Below, one piece after another: positions 55,001 through 64,000 of a stretch of DNA of 64,000 nucleotides. The position numbers and the translations under genes are program-made. Position 1 is the first letter of the stretch. Every line of letters starts with the position of its first letter. Under the pieces are notes generated by a model. That model searched no databases and was not told where the DNA came from. It worked only from the letters and a program-made list of their open reading frames with translations. Where the stretch lies: positions 13,926,501 to 13,990,500 of the forward strand of contig CM072891.1 in the NCBI GenBank assembly GCA_037013685.1, given 5' to 3'. Source of the stretch: Acridotheres tristis. Lineage: Eukaryota > Chordata > Aves > Passeriformes > Sturnidae.

Positions 55001-58000
55001 GAACCCAGTCTGCAAAACATGAAACATCCTGTTACAGAAACATCAAAAAATGTATCAGTCTACATTCAGCCATAGATAGACAAAACAATCTGCTTGTTTT
55101 TACATAAACTAATCAATCATTTTGAGCAATCGAGTACTGCAGTCTTTGGCAAAATTAAAACAAAATCTGGTAAGGTGGAGCAAAAAACGTAATACGCGCA
55201 TATTTCTGGATTTAACTTTTTTCATATCTTTGTATTTATTATTCTTTCCTTTGGTCAGTGATAAAAATGGACACACATTTTTTGGCCACATGTAGCTTTG
55301 TCAGTAACATTTAAATAGGCAAACCAACTGTGTGGCAGAACCCAAAGCTGTGTGGTACCAGGCAGATGTGCAAGGCTCCAAGAGACGTGAGCAAAGCCTC
55401 CTATGTTCCACTGGTACATGGGATCAACAAGGTTATTTGGGATCCATGAGGGTGCTGTAAATACTGGAGGGAAGGACAACCAGATTTTGCATAAACAGCA
55501 TCAAGGTCTTTTTGTGTCAGCAGTCAGCACCTCAGAAATTACCTCATGACAAGGTTTTCAGGGACAGAAAAGTTCTGCACAGATTTGTAGCTTCCTTGAC
55601 GTAAGTGCTTGCAACACACACTTACTGAACATGCTCTTCTTCAGGGCCAATTTATGCTTGTTTTAATATCCTTTCCAAAATATCTTACTGGGGTCATGGG
55701 AAGTGCTACGCAGCCAAGTCAAGTGACAAACATCAGCATGTTGTCAGCATGTGAAAGCAAAAACAAAGCTTTTTAAAAGGAATTAGAGTCTAATGACTGA
55801 GCTAATCTGAAACTGTTCCAGGAAAAAAAAAATACATCTGGCAAAAGAGAGAAACTAGAGGTTTTTACTTCCAGTTACTCCCCCAGGTGAAAATCCTCTG
55901 TACCCTGGAAACAAAGCCAAGCATAGCAGAGACAGCAACAGGATGGCCAAAGCAGGGATCTGGCATCAGAACATGCTATTCCCAGACTACACTGATTAGT
56001 CCATCACTTCTAGAACAGCCTCTGACAAAGCCAGCTCCCCACATTGCCTTTGCCATCTGTAAAAACAGGAGAACAGGTGGATTTGTCCTACTTCCAAACC
56101 AGTAATGACCAAGCCTCACAAGCTGTCCTGTATTCCCACGCCTGTGAGACAGAAAGATGTTACTGCCCCCGCTTTGAAAATGAGGAGCCAAGAATAGGTG
56201 AAATGAAACTCTCTGCCCAAATTTCCACGTAAAACTGATGACAGAGCAGCTGACTTAAAACCAGTTGTCCTGTCCCTAGGTCAGGACTTTAATTACTCCA
56301 AGCCTGGCCTGAGATTTGATCTAGAAGGTAAATACTGATGGCTGTGGGTGAGTTTTTCATTTTTCTTACAGGACTATGGTTCTTGGAATTCACTTCATTA
56401 AGATCTCAGTCTCTGTTTACTTACAGGCAACGAAATTGGACACAGAGAAACTCAAGCATCCCACAGGTAGTACAGTGTCGATATCCAGTGAAGCCACTTG
56501 GAAATAAAGAGGTAGATATGCCGAGGCTCTAGAGGCATAAATTTCAGATTTGATAAGACTACATAGAACTGGGTTGTAGGATCTCTTCAGCCAACAATTA
56601 AACTTCCCTAGAGGTTTTGGTTCTCTGTGGTGGGGTCTTATTCAAGCCCTAAATATACCTGTGACCAAATTCCCAAGAAAGGAACATCTCCTGAGTGTAG
56701 AAAATACGAACACACTGTTTTTTGTTGGTGCTGTTGACCTTCAAACTCATTCTGTAGAGAGAGAACAGACCAAAATCTTATCAGAACCTGTAAAACAATT
56801 TTCTTACTTGCAAAGAATTTTAGAAATGGCCAAATTCGTTCTGCCCTTAGTCTCCACTGGATGAGCCTCTGGAGCCTGTGTGCAAGTAAACCTCAGTGTA
56901 AATTATAGCTTAAACAGCAATAAAAGCAACTGCTATCTAAGAGTATAGTGGTTGTCACAACACCTCCAGCCACATCTGCTGAAAATTTCAGCAACAAAAA
57001 GGTGGAAGCCAGGTCTCAAGCTAGATGACTAATAGGGTTTCCCTTCTGGAGACATTTTCAATAGCTTGAAATGTAATTTCAAATAGGCATTAAAAAAGTT
57101 TGCAAGTTTCCTATGAAGACAAAATCCTGTAAGATTTTATTTCAGAAGTCCTGACACATACACAACATTAGATGCAGACCAGGACTTCAGTAGCTGTTGA
57201 GTAAAATGACCATAGTTGGGTCTTTTTCCAATATCATGGCTGCTTAGCACTGAATAAGAACAGCAAACGTATTTGGGAGTGAGCAACAACAAAACTGAAG
57301 AGTCACATCAGCCTCACACAAGAATCAAATTTCCAGGTTCTTAGGAGCAAAAGAAGTCCTACTTCAGCCAGCCAGAGGATGCCAGACTGACTACAGGGCA
57401 CCAATTACTAGGCAAACCTCAGCAGCTTTATTTTTGTGCAGTTCCCAGATCAAACATGTGATACAACAGGCAAGTTATCCAACATAAGACTGACAATTAA
57501 AATTTGTCAAACCACATATGTTTCCATGAAACATTCCTACTTCAGCACATACACATTTTCCAACTGCATCAGCTTTGTTGAAACATTCCTACTCAGTTCC
57601 TACTCAGCTTGTGGAAGCAAGCTCTAGCTAGTGCTGCTTGCTCCCAGAATTACAATTTCTTTTCATACAAGCAACAGGAGAGCTACCATTACAACCTTAC
57701 CAAGATCCTTTGAGCATGCAAAGGGACAGGGTAATTCTGTTACTGTCATTCATCAGCTGTAGCAAATTGTGTACATGTGCTCCCTTAACCAATTTGTCAC
57801 AGTACTTAGAAACACATTGGCCCACACTAAATAGACAGGACTGACCAGCTCTGCATCCCTTCATTAATTACTGTGGAATCATAACCTAGCACAGGTAGGT
57901 GCTTTTCAGAGTGGAGCTACAGAGACGAATTTGGTTTTGGAAATAGGCACCTGCACAGTCCATAAAAGCCCAGCTGAGAAAGGAAAGCATGTTCCAATTA

Positions 58001-61000
58001 ATCACTAATGACTTACTTTGCTTTGTGTTGAACAGACTGTGCTGAACAAAGCAAACCTAGAGCTTGGAGTATCTAAGCAAAAACACAAAGTAGTACATTG
58101 AGAGACTATAAAAGGAAGCACTATATAAGAAATCACATTTCTGCATGTTTTCACAGGATCACCTAGGCATGCACAGTACTGGGTACAGCTGCAATACTGG
58201 GGCCATGGAGTTCTCACACTTCAGTAGGCCATGTAGGAGGCATCAGATACTCTGCAAATTACTGAATTCTCTATTAGAAAGAACACAGTTCTTTCTGTAG
58301 AACAGAAAATCCAGTCACTTAGATTCCCACAATCAAAGAGGTCCATCAGTGTGTGAAGACCATCAGGTCCCCACTGTCACAGCCTTGCCCAGTCACTGCT
58401 GGCCACCAGGGATGCTGGTGACCAGAATAAAGACACAAACATCGGGACAAAGTGTTAGGGTCTCCTAGATATATGGTCACATCTTCTCGTATGGTATGGT
58501 GGCCACAAGCACAGCGTGCTCAGTGACCTGGCTCCCCATGAGCAGCCCCCAGGGCAGCTGCAGAGCAGCCTAAATAGATGGGTCCAAGCACTAAACATCC
58601 CAGGAGATGGCCTCCAAACCTACACTGAGATGATATTGGGGTGCTCTTCAAGGAGTCCCTCAGCTATGGTGTCACCCCTCTGAGTTCTCTTTGGCGCAAG
58701 GATTGTTTCCTATTTATAAACTTGTATCAAGTTTGAAGCCTCTGGCTGTTACTGACATGGGGGTGACTCTGACCAAGAAGGCCCAAATTAACTTATACTG
58801 CAATTAAGTAGATTTGTAAATGCACTGAAGTAATTACTGTGGCTCATTACTGACCAAGGGACAGAATTACAGACCTGTGCTCATCTGTTCAACCCATGTA
58901 TCAGGCACCACATTTCATCCAGAAGAAGACAGACAGAACCATCATGAGAGATTCTCTTCCACAAGTTCAAACTTAAAAGAGTTAAAACAAAAAGGACCTC
59001 TGCCCCAGCTGCATAAATAAGAATATTTCCACTCAGAACAGAACTGAAATGGAGGTTAGATAAGCAAGGCCTTGGCAGCAGGAAAAATAAACAAAGCCAG
59101 TCCCTGCTACGCCCACTGAGAAGCAGCTTGTTTTGCCATGAAGCAGTTTGTCACACAAGATCTGCAAAGACTCACTGGCAGGCAAGAGCAACCCATCTAG
59201 GTTTCTATGAGCCCAGGCAGGAGGAGGAATGGCTCCCAGTTAGGATGTTTCCAGTGTTGTGACAGGAGGACAAAGCTGCAGCCCATCCAGGCTCAGCAGT
59301 ACACTAGATGTTCTCTGGGCAGAGGGCTAACTGGAGGCTACCCTGATTCCAATACACTGTGTCAGCTGAGAACAGGAAGCCAGTTTAATCAGACCTTGTA
59401 ATTCCCTGGCAATCCTCACTTCCCTTGAAAAGGTTTTCCACTAATAACAGCCCATCTTGGCTCAGACAGTGATGGGAGGCTGGGGTCCCTCTGCTGAGAT
59501 CTCAATACTAAGTTGAAAACAAGAGATATATAAGAACTGGGCAGGCATCAGAGCACTCACTTCCACACACCTCTCTAAGGGGTCTCAGAGATTTAGGGGA
59601 CAGGTCTGAGCTCACCCCAGCACCCTTTCAGAAATTACAGTATTGCAGTCACTCATGAAGGAGCTTCAGCCCAGCATCCTCATGCTGCTGACAGAAGCAG
59701 CATGGCTGTGCTGGGCCCAGCTGCACCCACTAACCTCCTCTGTCCTCTGGGACATCTCACCCTTTTTTGCTTTGGGTAGGCTGGCTGATAGCTCCTTGAC
59801 TGAAGGGATGATTCAGATACAGCTCTAGCAAGAAGAAACTCTTGTGATACTGCAGTGACACAGAATGCAGCATCTCTGTTCTTGTTGCTCAAGTGTCCTT
59901 TCCTCTCCTGCACCTCCCTCAGCTCTCTTCCTCTAATTTTATTCCCAGACCAGAGTGATTGCTTTTAACAAAGATGGTTGAGTCATTTCCCAGCTCTGAT
60001 GTGCCATCTACCAAATGCTTCAGATGAGTGATGTCTTAAGAAAGAACCCTGCCTGTTCCCTTGCTGCACATCTTAAAGCCGCCAAAATGGAGCAATTATA
60101 CCCATTTTCTGTGACAAAGAACAAATAGACCTGTCATTATCACAGCTTCCCCTTGGAAAGGCAGTGGGTGAGAGAAGGAAACACATGATCAGTGTCACAA
60201 CAACAACAGGCTGATGCATGCCACGAACCACAGCTGTGACTCTACATCAGGAAGGTGTCTCTTCACGCATGCAAATAATAAAGCCCGTGAAAGATTGACC
60301 TGGGCATTACAGGAAGGCACCACTGTTCAGTGGTGAGTCCAAGGAGGCAGTGGTGCCCCTGCAGTGGAGCCTCTGCCAGACAGCTGCCACTACACCTGTG
60401 GCCCAGCTCTGTGCTCTCAGTACAGACTCCAGAGGACATTAGGCACAGCACATCTGACTCCCCATGCAGCATGGGCTCAGAAGAACATACCTCCAGAACA
60501 GTCAAGGCAGCTCTCTGGGGAGGTGCATTACTCTGCTCTGACTTTTCAACACAACACCCACCTCTGACAGGGACAGAATTCTGTCAGACAACTGCCAAGT
60601 AACCCTTGTATGAAGCTACAGAATATTTTTCTGTGGCTTCACATCCACTGTGGGAGAACATATGTACCTTTGGCTTTTATTCCCTCCTATACATATTCCC
60701 ATAAGGGATGCTGAAGGTTAGCAGAGGAATGACCATGCCTACGATCCCCAGGCAACACTGGCATCTGTTGTGGATTTTGGCAAGGCAGTGTACAGAGCAT
60801 CTTGCTGGTACACCCTGACTACCTCAAGCAACCAAAGCCACACAGTGCATCCCTCCCTCCCCACACTGCTCATGTTCCCACAACTCCCCCACCCTTTCTT
60901 GGTCACCAGCTTCTCCTGGACATAATGGATTGGCTGCTGCCTGGCTCACAAGATGCCTGACATGCTCCAGCGTGCCTCACAGCAATGACTGGCAACAAGG

Positions 61001-63039
61001 AGGGGAGGCAGCAGGCCCTGATCTCTGCAGAAGACTCACGTGCAGAAGGTTGGAGACCTCCAGCTTTGTTCAGCCATAGTGTGAGGCTGGCAGATGAAGG
61101 AAGAACAAGTAGAAGAGACAAGGCAAGTAGACAAGTCACAGTCCTCAGACCTTTCTTGCATGCTCCTTGTCTGGCTGCACAATAATATTTAGAACTTGGA
61201 TGCCATCACAAATTTCAACAAGCAACACAGAAAATCTTTCACCTGCCTGACGAATCCCTTTTCAAGGGGTCTGTACCACTTCAGTTTTCCCATCTCATTT
61301 TCTCTGCCTTCATATTCTACTCCTCATCCTTCTCTCTTTTCACAGTGTATAACTCTTCCAACCATCACATGGGCTTCTAAAACACTGGACCTCTCACACC
61401 TGAGTCAAGCCCTTTCCATCTCATGGCTAAGGCTCTCCTCTCCCTGCTCCTCTCTCATGAGCCCAGCAAAGCCCCTTTCCCCAGTGACTACTGTCTCCAG
61501 TCAACATGGACATGTTACACACTAGCACAAGCCCTACCAGCCACTGCTCCTCATCCTTTGCTGTTTTAAGCTCAAACCAACACAATATAACTATGCAAGT
61601 TTGAGTCATAGCTTCCTGTTCCCATCTAACAGGAGTCAGATGCTGTGATTTGCTAAGGTCTAATCCTGCAAGTCGAAAGTCAAAGACCAGAGAGACCTCA
61701 GTTGTCTCAGTCATTTCCCTGCACTCAGCCTTCAAACTCCTGACTGGAGTCAAACAAAACAATCTAATGAGAAGCTTATGGCTTGAGCCTGCCCTTTTAC
61801 TGGTTCAACATTTTATATTGCTGAAATAAAAGCATGAGAGCAGAAAAAAGGTAAAGACCTACACTCAAGAGTCTGGAAAACAATATACTACTTGCACTGT
61901 TGGTGGGAGATTGGTAGATTGGCAGGATTTATAAGTAAGTCAGCTCATGCTTATGTTTTCAGGTTTCAGCCTAGCCTACAACGCTCAAAAAAGCCATGCA
62001 CACCTTCCCATCCACAAAGGACAGTCCCAGGGAACAGCTCTTTCAGGCATTTTGTATATTTTAGCAGTGTGAATACCCTTGGACAAAAGTCATCATTGCT
62101 CTGTGGCAGGGTCACCGATCCAGCCTTGCCAATAGTACAGCAAAGTTTTCTTTAAAGCTGAGCACTTGTCTCCCCAGAGCAAGTCTCTGCCTCAGATACC
62201 ACTGCCTGTCAACTCATTTCTCTGTTGTCATCGGAAAGAAGAAATAACAAGTGAAAAATACAAACCAGTGTGGCCTGGGAAAATTCTGACAGCCTGACAA
62301 AAGAAAGCAGAGGAAATATCTACTTGTTTATACATTTTGAGATCTTTGAATAAAGATTTCCCTGAAAAAACATCGTGACTTCCTCTAACCACATGAAGAA
62401 AAGGAGATGTCAGCTTGTATCTCATCAGATTTTCTGGTGTAAATTCTAAACCAGGTATTTAGATGGATGATGCTGCTCCATGACAGTAATGTTCCTTCTG
62501 AGAAGCACTACCTGCATTTAAAAACACAAACTAAACCAAACCCACTAAAAGAACAGAGTGTACAGAAACTACATACCACCCACTCAGCCTTACAGATGCA
62601 AAACAACTGAACCCACAACGAAGAAAATAAACAGGGAAGGCAGCCAGAGCACAATGCCTGGCTCGGGCAGCAGCAGCTCTATCACAGAGGTGGGTAAATG
62701 GCTGCACAAACACAGACCTGGGCAGGGGGTCCCTTGTGTCACCACAGAGACCTCTCCAGAGCTGCCAGGGGTTCCAGCTGCCTCCTGCTCTTGCATGCTT
62801 CTCTAGCACCTGAGCTTATTTCTCAATATGAAGCACACTTGCAGAGATGTGGTGCCCCAGACTTCCCCAAGCACAGTACGAACATGCTTGGCCCCTGTTA
62901 GTTCAGACACTTCAGAAGGGCAGCAAGGCTAACACGGGAAATGGAAGGGAAAGCTGATATGGGAAGATCTCAATAAAAGAGCACAACAATAGGATTACAC
63001 AGAGTCAACAAAGGACAGAGAAAGGGAATTTTCCTTGTG
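52081..63039. other. Long non-coding stretch
   Basis: About 11 kb without a recognisable coding exon or RNA gene. The segment around 58,340-58,800 has an LTR-like look (direct TATTTATAA element, GC-rich body), but I could not place it in a family. Short ORFs such as 53916-54338 plus are without homology. Confidence 0.6.
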
Positions 63040-63237
63040 TATGGACACAAAACAAACCCTGATGAACCTGATCAAGCAGTGCAAGAGGCTCTTGGAGAGG
63101 CTGTGGATTCACCATTAATGAAGATATTCAGAAATCAGCCAGATATGGCCCCGAGTGGCTTTGCAGTTGGTCTTGCTTTGAGTGGATGGAAGGACCAGGT
63201 GATCTTCACAGACCTCTTCCAGTCCAAATTAAAATAA
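63040..63237 (+). mobile_element. CR1-type LINE 3' fragment
   Basis: The plus strand reads like a worn avian CR1 3' end. It has GGCTCTTGGAGAGGCTGTGG, then GAAGATATTCAGAAATCAGC, and ends in AAGGACCAGGTGATCTTCAC followed by CTCTTCCAGTCCAAA. An open frame across it (63037-63237) is the remnant of the ORF2 end and not a host gene. The left end is approximate. Confidence 0.7.
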
Positions 63238-64000
63238 TGGTGTTTGATCAAAAGCTACCATTAAGAATTGGAATAAAACAGGAGCTTGAGAATGGCTATT
63301 CACAATATTTAGGAAGAGAACTGTGATCAGGGGGAGAAATCAAATGCAGAACAATTTGGAAATACTCTATTATTAAAAAGAACATGATCAAATATGTTTC
63401 ATTGAAATCACAGGCCAGCTATACACCTGACATGCCTGTATTGCTGGATGCATCCAAAATTGGAAAGCCAGACTGAGGAGAAAAGGAGAAGCACCTTTCT
63501 CCACCTTCAAGAGATGTCTTTCCTGCCCACCATGCTGTCCATGTTGCAGAAGGGAGGGTTATGGATCTGCCCCAGGAAGAGGTAGCTCCCTGTCCAGTGC
63601 TGACAGGTTCTGGCAGGCAGGAGTGACCTCTCCTGGAGACTGCCAGCCCGGTAGCCCTGCTCCAGGGATGACAGGAGCCCAGCCACAGGCTCTGGTTGCC
63701 CCTGTTTGGCCAGAGTACAAGAGAGAGGCCCCTAACAAATCTCTGCAGGCACCCCAGTGTCAGCCCTCAAGACACACTTACAGCAGACACCCACCATAAC
63801 ATTGTCAGCCTACAGAGAAACACATCTTTGGAAAGCACCTCTGTTTTGTATTTGGCATGAGCAGGTTCACCAGCTAATTAAGTGCTCTCTGTTTCATCTA
63901 TAAACACAGTTCTTTAAGTAGATTTGATAGAAAAGATACTTAAATCCGAATGGCCTATTCCAGTTAACCTGTCTTTGGAACAGGGTAAAATGCAGAAAGG
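63238..64000. other. Non-coding end of window
   Basis: No feature recognised between the CR1 fragment and the right edge. Confidence 0.6.

Noticed and set aside
58340..58800. Possible LTR with a TATTTATAA element
   Set aside because: No matching TG/CA edges or family text that I could recognise, so not called as a mobile element.
63037..63237. 66-codon plus-strand frame that looks protein-like
   Set aside because: It corresponds to the worn 3' end of a CR1-type LINE.

Overview
This is vertebrate nuclear DNA, most likely from a bird and plausibly a songbird. The evidence is split genes with GT-AG introns, two CpG islands over gene starts, several decayed CR1-type LINE fragments typical of avian genomes, and one LTR-like block resembling passerine endogenous-retrovirus LTRs. 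The gene order ACCS then EXT2, in the same orientation, matches the mammalian 11p11.2 neighbourhood. The exact species cannot be read from the sequence.

Both recognisable genes lie on the minus strand. EXT2 (exostosin-2, a heparan sulfate co-polymerase subunit) occupies about 1-10,100. Its promoter CpG island and non-coding first exon are near 9,830-10,100. Coding exons 2, 3 and 4 are at 7456-8015, 7197-7286 and 2347-2463, and the remaining exons lie off the left edge. A 6.7 kb spacer with a CR1 copy (10538-10895) and an A-rich tract separates it from the next gene.

The second gene (17481-31325, plus 3' UTR to about 16.78 kb) is an ACCS/ACCSL-type 1-aminocyclopropane-1-carboxylate-synthase-like gene. 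I reconstructed fifteen coding exons from splice signals. They join in frame to 888 codons with no interruption. Residues about 384-790 are a PLP fold-type I aminotransferase with all the classical cofactor-binding residues. Upstream of it, in the same reading frame, sits a Myb/SANT-like (trihelix) DNA-binding domain (residues about 12-100), a linker, a basic KKRK patch and a long charged coiled coil (about 256-318). One uninterrupted exon (28984-29594) encodes both the coiled coil and the start of the enzyme region. The chimera is therefore hard to explain as two neighbouring genes. This is the most interesting object in the window.

From about 32.2 kb to 64 kb I find no recognisable protein-coding gene. 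The region holds CR1 fragments (51114-52080 minus, 63040-63237 plus), an LTR-like block (49278 to about 49810), low-complexity tracts, and one orphan but well-formed candidate terminal exon on the plus strand (46782 to about 47200). That candidate has a strong splice acceptor, a short coiled-coil-like reading frame ending in TAG, and an AATAAA signal 264 bases after the stop. ALKBH3 and HSD17B12, which flank ACCS in mammals, were not recognised. No tRNA, rRNA or CRISPR array was seen.
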